Shown: one piece after another, positions 1 to 8,898 of the stretch
Position numbering within the stretch: position 1 is the stretch's first letter
How the letters are laid out: the number at the start of each line of letters is the position of its first letter
DNA from: Parasphingopyxis algicola
GTDB lineage: Bacteria; Pseudomonadota; Alphaproteobacteria; Sphingomonadales; Sphingomonadaceae
NCBI RefSeq assembly: GCF_013378075.1
Contig: NZ_CP051131.1
Location: forward strand, 3,360,501 to 3,424,500
Reading direction: 5' to 3'
Length of the DNA stretch: 64,000 nt
Made by a program: the position numbers and the translations under genes
Notes under the pieces: model-generated
What the model was told of the DNA's origin: nothing
Seen by the model: the letters and a program-made list of their open reading frames with translations, nothing else
Database searches by the model: none

Positions 1-1196
1 ATCAGGATCGTCGTGCGAATAACCTCCGCATCGCGCAGTCCGTCCGGATCTCCTTCAAGCAATGGCAGGCTTTCGGCGAGCAGGGCTTCGGCCTCCGCGA
101 TCCGTCCTTCTTTCAGATGAATGACGCATTGGAGTAGCCTGAACCGCGGCTCTTCCGCCAATTCCAACGGTGCGGCGCGATCGACGAGTAGCTTGATGAC
201 ATCGAAGCCGCCGGTGACCCACAATTTCAATCCCTGCGCTCGCCGCAAATACTCGCTGCTCGCGCTTCCGCCGCCGGACTGGATGGCGAGCGATGCCGCC
301 TCGGGAATGCGTCCCGCCGCGTCGCAGGCCAGTGAGGCGTGTGCCATGATCGCTTGTCGATCGATCCGAGGCAGCATATCGAAGCGGCGCTGGAGGTGCT
401 GTTTTAGGAGCGGGTAGACATGCAGCTCGTCTTCCTTCCAGATGACTAACCCCTCCAATCTCATGGCAATGTCGGGAAGCAGCGTGCCAAGAACGTCATC
501 GGGGCTGACCGCATTGAGCATCTCACTGCTGCATCCGTCCAACAGGCTCGTCATCATCAACGCACGAACCCAGTCGGCTGGCAGATCCGAGAGCACCTCC
601 TGTTCAATATAGGCGCCGATGCCAGATTGAGCGATAAACTGGCCCCTTTTATCCAGCCGGTTGCGGGGCCGGGCTAGCCAGTCGGTCAGCGTTCGCACCG
701 CGGCAGGCCAGCCTTGTGCCCAGTGCGCAATTTTAATCGCCGCAGCACGCCCGACTGCGCCCTGGCACTGGCGGATTATCTGTTTCCGTTCGATGCGCAA
801 TTCGTCGACGCCGATCAGCTGGACCCCGCCTTCCATTCGTAGGCGCGCGATCGGCAGGTTGAACAGATCACGGGCTGCTATGACCGCGCTGCCGGAGCGG
901 CTTTCCAGTACGCGCGTTAGCAATCCCGGATCGGCGAAATCCGCTATGAACGCATGCGGTTCGTCAAGGAGCAAGATATGGTCCGACGGTGCCTTCGCCA
1001 TCAGGTCGAGCAATGTCACATGTCCTGCGAACTGGCTTGCCTTATAACAAACGCATGGCACTTTCGACAGCCGTGCGAAAGTCTCGAGCAGGCTGGTCTT
1101 GCCGTACCCGGCCGGAGCATGAACGATCGAACAGCGCGCACTGTGGAGGCTCGCGGCCAACTCCGTCTTGTCGAATTCTAGTCCACGCCAATCCAT
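1..1196 (-). CDS. MalT/LuxR-type ATP-dependent regulator, 3' end outside window
   Basis: The frame is open from an ATG at 1196 to the window edge (398 codons seen). The N-terminus carries a Walker A motif, HAPAGYGKTSLL at about residues 26-37, followed by a Walker B-like LLLLDEPH and then helical, repeat-like sequence typical of the large MalT-type LuxR regulators (STAND ATPases). The C-terminal LuxR helix-turn-helix expected in this family would lie beyond the window and is not seen. The chosen ATG begins MDWRGLEFDK; no strong ribosome binding site precedes it, so the start is provisional. It belongs to the same family as the complete regulator at 38800-41556 but lacks that protein's N-terminal extension. 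Target genes are unknown. Family assignment is good; function beyond that is inference. Confidence 0.8.
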   Translation of the reverse strand, partial: MDWRGLEFDKTELAASLHSARCSIVHAPAGYGKTSLLETFARLSKVPCVCYKASQFAGHVTLLDLMAKAPSDHILLLDEPHAFIADFADPGLLTRVLESRSGSAVIAARDLFNLPIARLRMEGGVQLIGVDELRIERKQIIRQCQGAVGRAAAIKIAHWAQGWPAAVRTLTDWLARPRNRLDKRGQFIAQSGIGAYIEQEVLSDLPADWVRALMMTSLLDGCSSEMLNAVSPDDVLGTLLPDIAMRLEGLVIWKEDELHVYPLLKQHLQRRFDMLPRIDRQAIMAHASLACDAAGRIPEAASLAIQSGGGSASSEYLRRAQGLKLWVTGGFDVIKLLVDRAAPLELAEEPRFRLLQCVIHLKEGRIAEAEALLAESLPLLEGDPDGLRDAEVIRTTIL

Positions 1197-1789
1197 TCGT
1201 TTTCGATGCTAGCGAATTTGCAACTGCAATGGCAAATTGGCGGTTGAGCCGTGATGTGTCCGCTGGCGAATATGGCGTGGAAGCGATTTCCCTTATGGCT
1301 GGACGTTCGTGTCCACTGACTTGAATGTCCGCTATGGCTCGGTAGCCGAACGGCGGATTTCTCACCTTGGAAGTCCAAAAACCGGACAGGCCGCTTCCGG
1401 CCGTAAGCGGACTTGTTCGGAAATGGCCGGAAGCGGTCACATCGTGAAGAAAAAGTTCGACGTGGTATTAAACATGGTATTCGACTGACAATTTCACGAA
1501 TAGTTTTTATACTTCAATGACTTGCTTGCCCATTGCGAATCCCGCCCTCGCCGCCATTTTCCTGTTCGCATACCTTCGTGGATGTGCGCTAAAGCCCTTA
1601 AAATCTGAAGTGTATTGGCGATGCGCGGTTCGCGCTCATCCATTGATGATCGCCCGCATCCGCGTCAAAATATGGAGACGGATTTGAGAAACAAGCGCCA
1701 TGGGTGAGTTTACGGCCACCAGGGTCAAATCGTTGAACGAACCCGGCCGCCACACTGATCGTGGATGCGGTGACAGCGCAAAGAGCCGT
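1197..1789. other. Intergenic region without a recognisable gene
   Basis: About 590 bases lie between the regulator start at 1196 and the antiporter stop at 1790. Short frames on both strands show no recognisable protein. The only structure noticed is an inverted repeat at 1391-1436. No FNR-type site was found here. Confidence 0.6.
1391..1436. repeat. 12-bp inverted repeat
   Basis: CCGCTTCCGGCC (1391-1402) and GGCCGGAAGCGG (1425-1436) are perfect reverse complements separated by 22 bases. A nested smaller pair (CCGCTT at 1391 and AAGCGG at 1405) shares the left arm. No T-tract follows on either strand, so it does not look like an intrinsic terminator. It lies between the antiporter stop and the regulator start. 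Confidence 0.5.
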
Positions 1790-2800
1790 CTAGAGCGCTG
1801 TCAAAAAAATTGCATAGACGTTTAGAATATAGACCAAAAACAGCGCGATGCTCGTCCAGCCGACGGTCCTGAACAGGCGGGTTTTCGGGCGGTAGAGCAG
1901 CCCGGCGATCACCACGCCGCACATGATTACGGCCGCCATCGCGGTGACGGCATGGCTGTTCGAAGCGTCGTCCAGCAGGATGCCCCTCGAATAGATGACA
2001 TCCTCGATGGCGAGAATGAGAATGTTGAACAGGTTGCTGCCGAGCAGATTGGCGATCGCCATGTTCACCGAGCCCAGCCGCAGTGCCGCGAGCGAAACCG
2101 ACAATTCGGGGAGCGAGGTCGCCGCGGCGATGAAGATCGTGCCCATGATGCTGCGATCGAGGAAGGTCTGGTCCGCGATCCTCGCGCCCACGACCGGGAG
2201 CCAGAGACCGCCTAGGACGATCGCCAGCGCCGCGATCGCGAACATCGCCTGGGCCTTGTTGAGCGATCCGGTCGGCGCTTTCTTCACGGCCTCGCCGGCG
2301 CGTTCCCGGATACGGGCCTCGTAATTGTGGATGGCGCGAGTGGCGATTATATAGACGATCACGATCACGAGCGACGTCGCGCCGATATGACCGAATGACA
2401 GGGTCAGCCCGAGGTCGCGCACCATGAGGGTGAGCCCGGCAATGCCGATCAGCATCGTGCCGAAACCCGCCGACAGGATGTGCGCCTGCCGCGCCTGCCG
2501 GTAGACCGATTCGCCGCGGACCACGAAATCGAGAACCACCAGCATCGCGAGGTTGAAGACGCAGCTCCCGAACACGGCGCCGACCGCGATGTCGGGCGCA
2601 GCCGCGGCGCTGACCGATGAAATCCCGGCCGCGAGCTCCGGCAGCGACGTCACCGACGCGAGCAATATGAGGCCGATCCAGTTGTCGGAGATATTGCGCC
2701 GCGCTGCGATGATTTCGGCGTTGCGGGTCAACCGCGGTGCGGCGAACAGGATCAGCAGGGCGGCGGCAAGGAACTGCGTCCAGAGGATCGCGAGGCTCAC
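1790..2800 (-). CDS. Calcium/sodium antiporter family membrane protein
   Basis: This 336-residue protein is a member of the Ca2+:cation antiporter (CaCA) superfamily, close in plan to bacterial YrbG/CaxA. It has the two homologous halves with signature alpha repeats: LLASVTSLPELAAGIS in the first half and AAATSLPELSVSLAAL in the second, the second followed by GSNLFNILILAIEDV. Roughly ten hydrophobic segments span the chain, with a charged loop near the middle (IRERAGEAVKKAPTGS). It would exchange Na+ or H+ for Ca2+ across the inner membrane. The start is a GTG at 2800 preceded by GGGAG. It diverges from the phosphoribosyltransferase at 2944, and an FNR-like site at 2872-2885 lies between them. 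Ion specificity is not determined by sequence alone. Confidence 0.85.
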   Translation of the reverse strand: MSLAILWTQFLAAALLILFAAPRLTRNAEIIAARRNISDNWIGLILLASVTSLPELAAGISSVSAAAAPDIAVGAVFGSCVFNLAMLVVLDFVVRGESVYRQARQAHILSAGFGTMLIGIAGLTLMVRDLGLTLSFGHIGATSLVIVIVYIIATRAIHNYEARIRERAGEAVKKAPTGSLNKAQAMFAIAALAIVLGGLWLPVVGARIADQTFLDRSIMGTIFIAAATSLPELSVSLAALRLGSVNMAIANLLGSNLFNILILAIEDVIYSRGILLDDASNSHAVTAMAAVIMCGVVIAGLLYRPKTRLFRTVGWTSIALFLVYILNVYAIFLTAL

Positions 2801-2871
2801 GGCGGTCGTCTCCCGATGGTCCCGCGCTGCGGCGGACGGTGCGAGCTTAGCCGTGCGGAAATGCGCGGGGC

Positions 2872-2885
2872 TTGATGCCCGTCAA
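2872..2885. promoter_or_regulatory. FNR/FixK-like site TTGATGCCCGTCAA
   Basis: The sequence matches TTGAY-N4-RTCAA. It sits in the divergent region between the antiporter (start 2800) and the phosphoribosyltransferase (start 2944), 58 bases upstream of the latter. It is one of several such sites in this island, which raises confidence. Binding is inferred. Confidence 0.65.
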
Positions 2886-2943
2886 TATCTCGACCGCGCG
2901 GCGGTCCGATACTGTCGGCGAACGCAGGATGAGAGGCGAAGCC

Positions 2944-3612
2944 ATGCGATTTTGGAAGCGCGCGCAGTTCAGCGACCGCCGGGATGCGGGGCGGCACCTG
3001 GCATTGCGCCTGATCGGCATGCGCGTGAAAAACCCGGTCGTTATCGGACTGTTCCGCGGCGGGATTCCGGTCGCCTACGAGGTTTCCCAACTGCTGGAGG
3101 CGCCGCTTTTCCCCGCCATCGTCCAGTCGATCGATGCACCGGCGGAGACCGGCCTTCCCCTGGGCGCGATCGTCCATGCCGACGCCCCTGAAATCGTCTG
3201 GAACGATGACGTCGTCCATGCCTATTGCGCGAGCCAGGCCTGCCTGGACGAGGCCCGCGAAAAGGCCGAGGCGAAACTCGAACGCCTCCGGGCGGCTTTC
3301 GGCGAGAGCGCGCTGCATTCGGTGGCCGGCCGGCACGTCATACTCGTCGACGACGGATCGGCGCCGGCCGCGACCATGCGGGCCGTCATGCAGGTCCTTC
3401 GCAAGCACCGGCCGAAGGACATCACCTTGGCGATCCCCGTGATAGTCGGGAACAGTCTCAGCGAGGTGGAAGGCCTTGCCGACGAGACCGTCTGCCTTCA
3501 CCGCACGGACGATCTCGAGTCCGTCGACGACGCCTATCGCGACTTCGGCGCCGTCAGCGATGCCGATCTGTGCAAAACGATCCGGCAGGCTCCCGGAGAG
3601 CGGGCGGCGTGA
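2944..3612 (+). CDS. Phosphoribosyltransferase-domain protein with altered PRPP loop
   Basis: This 222-residue protein has a type I phosphoribosyltransferase fold. FRGGIPVAYEVSQLL near the N-terminus matches the family's RGG-pVA motif, and HVILVDDGSAPAATMRA near residue 135 occupies the PRPP-binding position. The usual loop is DDGxxTGAT; here TGAT is replaced by PAAT, so PRPP binding may be weakened. The start at 2944 (MRFWKRAQ) has AGAGG eight bases upstream; a longer frame begins inside the FNR-like site and is unlikely. The stop is four bases before the PEP synthase start, so the two genes are probably co-transcribed. A second, intact paralogue is at 27607. Such proteins are common in hypoxia/stress islands but their substrate is unknown. 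Confidence 0.75.
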   Translation: MRFWKRAQFSDRRDAGRHLALRLIGMRVKNPVVIGLFRGGIPVAYEVSQLLEAPLFPAIVQSIDAPAETGLPLGAIVHADAPEIVWNDDVVHAYCASQACLDEAREKAEAKLERLRAAFGESALHSVAGRHVILVDDGSAPAATMRAVMQVLRKHRPKDITLAIPVIVGNSLSEVEGLADETVCLHRTDDLESVDDAYRDFGAVSDADLCKTIRQAPGERAA

Positions 3613-3616
3613 GCCG

Positions 3617-6001
3617 ATGACGGCCGCGCTGGTTCGGGCGTTCTCCGAGATCGGGTTGGCCGATATTGCGGAGGTCGGCGGCAAGAATGCGTCGCTGGGC
3701 GAGATGATCGGCGCATTGGGCGGCAAGGGCGTTTCCGTGCCCCAGGGGTTTGCCACGACCACCGATGCCTTTCGCCTGTTTATCGAGGAAAACGGCCTGG
3801 CACCGATGATCGCGGAAACGCTGGCCGAGCTCGGATCGCCGAGCGGATCGGAGCTCGAAAAGGCCGCGCGTACGATCCGGGAAGCGATCCTGGCCGCGCC
3901 AATGCCGGGTCCGGTCGCCGCGGCGATCCGGGAGGCCTATGCCGGTCTCGAAACGCAATATGGCCGCGGCGTATCGGTGGCCGTTCGCAGCAGTGCGACC
4001 GCCGAAGATCTGCCGCAGGCGTCCTTCGCCGGTCAGCATGACAGCTTTCTCAACATCAGCGGCGCGGACGATGTCGTGCAAGCGGTGCATCGCTGTCTCG
4101 CCTCGCTCTATACGGCGCGCGCGATATCCTATCGCGCCGATCACGGCCTCGCCGATCTGAAGATCGCCCTGTCGGCGGGCGTCCAGAAAATGGTCCGCGC
4201 CGACCGGGCCTCCTCGGGCGTCGTATTCACGCTCGATACCGAATCCGGCTTTCGCGACGTCGTGATGGTGACGGGCGTCTGGGGGCTCGGCGAGGCGATC
4301 GTCCAGGGGCTCGCCGAACCCGACGAATTTCACGTCCACAAGCCAACCTTGCGCGCGGGATACCGCTATGTGCTGCGCCGGCGGATCGGTGCCAAGGAGT
4401 GCCGGATGGTCTATGCGCGGCGGGCCGGAGGCGATCGCACCGAACTGCGCCGCACCACGCTCGCGCAACGCAGCAGTCCCTGTCTGAGCGATGCCGAGAT
4501 CGTGCAGCTCGCCGAACAGGCGCTGACCGTGGAGGCGCATTACAGCGCGGCCATGGCCGCCGATACGCCGATGGATATCGAATGGGCGAAGGACGGCCCC
4601 GACGGCGAACTCTTCATCATCCAGGCGCGACCCGAAACCGTCCATGCCCGTGCCCAACAGCGTCTTCGGCAGTACCGGCTGATCGGGACGGGCATACCGA
4701 TTGCCGAGGGGCAGGCGGTCGGCAATGCGGTGGCCGGCGGCATCGTGCGGCCGGTCGCGTCGACCGCCGATCTGGACAAGGTCGGCGACGGCGATGTGCT
4801 GGTCTCCAAGGCGACCTCGCCGGACTGGGAGCCGGTGCTCAAACGCGCCGCCGCGATCGTCACCGAAAGCGGTGGACGGACCTGCCATGCCGCGATCGTC
4901 GCGCGCGAGCTGGGTGTGCCGGCGATCGTCGGCGTGGCCGATGCGCTGGATATTCTTCAGGATGGCGACCGGGTCACGATATCCTGCGCGGAGGGGCTGA
5001 CCGGTCGCATCTATCCGGGCGACGTGCCGTTCGAGGTCGACGAGGTCGACCTTGCGGATCTTCCGGAGCCGCCGGTGAAGCTCATGGTCAATGTGGGCAA
5101 TCCCGATATCGCCTTCCAATCGGCCCGCCTGCCGGTCGATGGGGTCGGTCTGGCGCGCAGCGAATTCGTCATGGCCGAGGCGGTCCGCGTGCATCCGATG
5201 GCGCTGCTCCGGCCCGAAGGGATCAGCGCGAAACGGACGCGCCAGCGCATCGAAAAGCTCGTCGCGCCCCATGGCGGCGGTGAGGATTATTTCATCGACA
5301 GCTTTGCCGAGGGCGTCGGGACGATCGCCGCGGCCTTCTACCCCCGGCCGGTGATCGTGCGGACGTCGGATTTCAAGAGCAACGAATATGCGGCACTGCT
5401 CGGCGGCAAGGATTTCGAACCCGCCGAGGAAAATCCGATGATCGGGTTTCGCGGCGCGGCGCGCTATGCGCACCCGGACTATCGGGAGGCTTTCGCGCTC
5501 GAATGCCGGGCGCTGCGCCGTGTGCGCGAGGCGATGGGCCTCACCAACCTGATCGTGATGATTCCCTTTTGCCGGCGTATCGAAGAGGCGCGGCAGGTGC
5601 TCGACATCATGGCCGGTCACGGCCTGAAGCGCGGCGAGAATGGCCTGCAAATCTATATGATGACCGAGATCCCGAGCAACGTGATCCTCGTCGACGATTT
5701 CGCCCGCTATTTCGACGGCTTTTCGATCGGTTCGAACGACCTGACCCAGCTCACGCTCGGTATCGACCGCGATTCCGACCTCCTCGCCGAGGGTTTCGAC
5801 GAACGCGATCCCGCGGTCGAAAAACTGATCGCCGCGGCGATCGAGGGCGCGCACCGCAACGATCTGAGCTGCGGCATTTGCGGGCAGCGGCCGTCCGACG
5901 ACCCGGCCTTCGCCGCCTGGCTCGTCGACCAGGGTATCGACAGCATCAGCGTAACGCCGGACAGCGTGCTCGCCGTGCTGCGGCAGTTCGACAACCGATA
6001 G
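3617..6001 (+). CDS. ppsA: Phosphoenolpyruvate synthase
   Basis: This 794-residue protein converts pyruvate and ATP to phosphoenolpyruvate, AMP and phosphate, feeding gluconeogenesis. It has the expected three parts: an N-terminal nucleotide-binding domain (GGKNASLGEM near residue 18), a central swivelling domain with the phospho-histidine in GGRTCHAA (His424), and a C-terminal PEP/pyruvate barrel with the catalytic cysteine in GICGQRPSD (Cys755). The length matches E. coli PpsA. The ATG at 3617 begins MTAALVRAF, four bases after the upstream stop; a longer in-frame extension overlaps the previous gene and is rejected. It converges on the P-type ATPase with 54 bases between stops. Placement in an FNR-linked island suggests use under low oxygen. 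Confidence 0.93.
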   Translation: MTAALVRAFSEIGLADIAEVGGKNASLGEMIGALGGKGVSVPQGFATTTDAFRLFIEENGLAPMIAETLAELGSPSGSELEKAARTIREAILAAPMPGPVAAAIREAYAGLETQYGRGVSVAVRSSATAEDLPQASFAGQHDSFLNISGADDVVQAVHRCLASLYTARAISYRADHGLADLKIALSAGVQKMVRADRASSGVVFTLDTESGFRDVVMVTGVWGLGEAIVQGLAEPDEFHVHKPTLRAGYRYVLRRRIGAKECRMVYARRAGGDRTELRRTTLAQRSSPCLSDAEIVQLAEQALTVEAHYSAAMAADTPMDIEWAKDGPDGELFIIQARPETVHARAQQRLRQYRLIGTGIPIAEGQAVGNAVAGGIVRPVASTADLDKVGDGDVLVSKATSPDWEPVLKRAAAIVTESGGRTCHAAIVARELGVPAIVGVADALDILQDGDRVTISCAEGLTGRIYPGDVPFEVDEVDLADLPEPPVKLMVNVGNPDIAFQSARLPVDGVGLARSEFVMAEAVRVHPMALLRPEGISAKRTRQRIEKLVAPHGGGEDYFIDSFAEGVGTIAAAFYPRPVIVRTSDFKSNEYAALLGGKDFEPAEENPMIGFRGAARYAHPDYREAFALECRALRRVREAMGLTNLIVMIPFCRRIEEARQVLDIMAGHGLKRGENGLQIYMMTEIPSNVILVDDFARYFDGFSIGSNDLTQLTLGIDRDSDLLAEGFDERDPAVEKLIAAAIEGAHRNDLSCGICGQRPSDDPAFAAWLVDQGIDSISVTPDSVLAVLRQFDNR

Positions 6002-6055
6002 GCGGCACGGACGACCGTCAGCCGACGGTCTGGCACTTTGCTTCGGAGCGTCGAT

Positions 6056-8680
6056 TCAGCGCAGGTCGGGCTCGGATATCCAGTGTTTTCTCGCTGGAGC
6101 GAACCTGTTTCGCACGGCCTTGAGCAATTCGGACAGTGCGAGGCCGGACAGCGATACGAGGACGCAGATCGCCAGTTCTCCGGCCGACAGGGGCGCTGTG
6201 TAGAACAGCGCGTTGCCGAGCGCGGAATAGACGACGGCCAGATGCAGGACCACCGTCAGAATAATCGCGAAAATCAGAGCCGGATTGCCCAGCGGATTGA
6301 GCAGGAAGATCGACCGCCGGTCGGACCGGACGGCGACCGCCTGGCCGAGCTGGAGAAAGGTGAGCACCGTGAACACCATGGTCTGCCAATTTTCGTTGCC
6401 GGCATCGAGAGCGGCGATCTGTACCCCCACGGTCACGATCGCCATGAACGTGCCCATGATGGCGATATGCCGCCACATCGCGCCGTCGAACAGACCGCTG
6501 CTGGGCGGATGCGGATGCCGCTTCATGATGTCGGGTTCCGCCGGCTCGCCGGCCAGGGCGAGGCCCGGAACACCGTCTGTGACGAGATTGATCCAGAGGA
6601 TTTGCAGGGGCAGCAGCGGCAGCGGCAACCCGAGGACGAGCGCGATGAACAGCGTCAGCACCTCGGCGAGGTTGCACGCCAGCACATAGCGGACGAACTT
6701 GCGGATATTGTCGAAAATCCGCCGCCCTTCGCGCACCGCGGCGACGATCGACGCGAAATTGTCGTCGAGCAGGATCAGGTCCGCGGCCTCACGGGCGACG
6801 TCGGTGCCGATACGCCCCATCGCGACGCCGATATTGGCGCGCAGCAGGGCAGGGGCGTCGTTGACGCCGTCGCCCGTCATCGCGACGAACTGCCGGTGAT
6901 CCTGCAGGGCTTGGACGATCCGAATTTTTTGGGCGGGGTCGACGCGCGCGTAGATGTCCGTGCTGAGGACCCGGTCCATCAGTTCCGCGTCGTCCAGCGC
7001 GGCAAGTTCCGGTCCCGTGATTACGGTGGCCGTGTCGCCAACCAATCCGATCCTGCGGCCGATCGTCTCGGCGGTCTGGGGATGGTCGCCCGTTATCATG
7101 ACCGGCTTGATCCCCGCGGTTCGGCACGCCGCGATAGCCGGAGCTGCTTCGGGGCGTGGCGGATCCATCAGCCCGACCAGTCCCAGTAACTCGAAGCCAT
7201 CGCCGGGGTCGTCGCCGGCCGGCGGCGAGGCAGAAATCCGGCGTGCAAAGGCGAGGACGCGAAGGCCGGAGTGCGCCAGCGTTTCGGCCTTTCGCTGCGC
7301 TTCGGGAAAGGATGGAAGCAGGACTTCCGGCGCGCCCTTCATATAGGAGACATAGCCATCGGCCGTCCGGTGGACGGTCGTCATGCGCTTGCGTTCCGAG
7401 CTGAAGGCGAAGGTCTTGGTCCGCGGCTTGTCGCGTTCGAGATCGGCCCGTTCATATCCGGACTCGCCGGCGAATTTGGCCAGGGCGAACTCGGTCGGCT
7501 CGCCATGCTGATCGCCGGCGCCGGCGCCGCCGATATCGGTGCACAGCGCCATTGCTGTGAACAGCTCGGTGGGATCGTCGCTTTCGATTTCGGCGACCTC
7601 CATCCGGTTTTCGGTCAGCGTGCCGGTCTTGTCCGCGCAGATATAGGTGACGGAGCCGAGCGTCTCGACCGCCGCCAATCGCCTGATCAGCGCATTGTGC
7701 CGCGCCATCTTGCGCGCGCCGACGGCCAGCAGGACGGCGACGACCGCGGGCAGGGCTTCGGGTATAGAGGCGATGGCGACGCTCGCTGCGGTCAGCAGCA
7801 TCACGAGGGGCGGATGGCCCAGGATCAAACCGGTCGCGAACAGTATGGCGCAGATCGCAATGGCGGCGATCGCGATGCGACGGCTGATTCGCGCCAGCCT
7901 TTGCTGCAGCGGCGTCGGCGGCCGGCTCCGTCCGTGCAGGGTCGACGCGATCCGGCCGATCTCGCTGCGCGGTCCGGTCGCGACGACGATCCCCAGTGCC
8001 GATCCCCGCGTCGCCAAGGTCCCGCTGAACGCCATATTGGCCTGATCGCCCAGGGCCAGATGTTCGTCCGAAATCGCCGGCGCCGATTTCGCCTGGGTCA
8101 ACGATTCTCCGGTCAACGGTGCCTCGTCGACCTCCAGGTCTTCGACGGACGTCAGGCGCATATCGGCCGGTACGAGGCCGCCCGCCGATATGGCGACCAG
8201 GTCGCCCGTCACCAGGCGCGTGGCGTCAACGGTCTCGTTCCGCCCGCCCCGGATCACGATCGAATCATGCGGCACGAGGCCTTTCAAGGCCCGGATCGCG
8301 CGGGTCGCACGCGTTTCCTGGGTGAAACCGATTGCAGCATTGAGCATCAGTATCGCCGCGATCAGGGCGGCGTCGGTCGTTTCGCCGATCAGCGCGGCGA
8401 TACCCGCGGCACCGAGCAAGACGAGGATCATGACATCCTTGAACTGGGCGAGGAAACGATAGACCCATGACCGGCCTTTTGGTTCGGGCAGGACATTCGG
8501 CCCATCGCTCGCGAAGCGCGCGGCCGCCTGTTCGGCAGTAAGGCCGGCGACGAGATCGGTATCGAGAATCTCCGCTATCTTATGCGCTTCGAGCGCGGAC
8601 CAGCGGTCTGTCGATGCCGATCCGGCAGTGGGATCCTGCTTGTGATCGTGGCAGCCTTTGTTCGCGACGGTCGTGGGCAT
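6056..8680 (-). CDS. P-type cation-transporting ATPase (Ca2+-type, P2)
   Basis: The 874-residue protein has the full P-type ATPase layout: N-terminal cation ATPase domain, membrane pair, actuator loop with TGES (residues 190-193), membrane segment with PEALP (307-311), phosphorylation site DKTGTLT with Asp350, nucleotide domain, hinge motif TGDGVNDAP, and six C-terminal membrane helices. This is the P2/SERCA-like group, which also includes the mycobacterial CtpF. PEALP, where SERCA has PEGLP, leaves ion specificity open, with Ca2+ most likely. The N-terminus up to about residue 25 is His/Cys-containing (NKGCHDHK) and might bind metal, but that is speculative. It diverges from the universal stress gene, and an FNR-like site lies 35 bases upstream of its start. 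Confidence 0.9.
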   Translation of the reverse strand: MPTTVANKGCHDHKQDPTAGSASTDRWSALEAHKIAEILDTDLVAGLTAEQAAARFASDGPNVLPEPKGRSWVYRFLAQFKDVMILVLLGAAGIAALIGETTDAALIAAILMLNAAIGFTQETRATRAIRALKGLVPHDSIVIRGGRNETVDATRLVTGDLVAISAGGLVPADMRLTSVEDLEVDEAPLTGESLTQAKSAPAISDEHLALGDQANMAFSGTLATRGSALGIVVATGPRSEIGRIASTLHGRSRPPTPLQQRLARISRRIAIAAIAICAILFATGLILGHPPLVMLLTAASVAIASIPEALPAVVAVLLAVGARKMARHNALIRRLAAVETLGSVTYICADKTGTLTENRMEVAEIESDDPTELFTAMALCTDIGGAGAGDQHGEPTEFALAKFAGESGYERADLERDKPRTKTFAFSSERKRMTTVHRTADGYVSYMKGAPEVLLPSFPEAQRKAETLAHSGLRVLAFARRISASPPAGDDPGDGFELLGLVGLMDPPRPEAAPAIAACRTAGIKPVMITGDHPQTAETIGRRIGLVGDTATVITGPELAALDDAELMDRVLSTDIYARVDPAQKIRIVQALQDHRQFVAMTGDGVNDAPALLRANIGVAMGRIGTDVAREAADLILLDDNFASIVAAVREGRRIFDNIRKFVRYVLACNLAEVLTLFIALVLGLPLPLLPLQILWINLVTDGVPGLALAGEPAEPDIMKRHPHPPSSGLFDGAMWRHIAIMGTFMAIVTVGVQIAALDAGNENWQTMVFTVLTFLQLGQAVAVRSDRRSIFLLNPLGNPALIFAIILTVVLHLAVVYSALGNALFYTAPLSAGELAICVLVSLSGLALSELLKAVRNRFAPARKHWISEPDLR

Positions 8681-8714
8681 GTCCGTTCACGTATCAGCGC
8701 TGGCAACGTGGCCG

Positions 8715-8728
8715 TTGATATCCGTCAA
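8715..8728. promoter_or_regulatory. FNR/FixK-like site TTGATATCCGTCAA
   Basis: It matches TTGAY-N4-RTCAA and lies between the divergent ATPase (start 8680) and universal stress gene (start 8899). It is close to the ATPase start; a second feature of the same gap is a small hairpin AAGGG-GGAA-CCCTT at 8807-8820. Confidence 0.65.
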
Positions 8729-8898
8729 GCATCGGATATGCGACCGGCGGCAGCCGTTCCCGCGCTATCGAATATCGGCCACGGCCGACCGCTGCGATCG
8801 CCGGTTAAGGGGGAACCCTTATAGCCAGGGCGTCGTCTTTGCCCGATTAGGTAAGTTGCACAAAATACGACATTTCTGTGCTTTCCATGGAGGCGGAG

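Noticed and set aside
3554-5854. 766-codon minus-strand frame
   Set aside because: Antisense to PEP synthase, which has both catalytic His and Cys motifs; the frame shows no family features.
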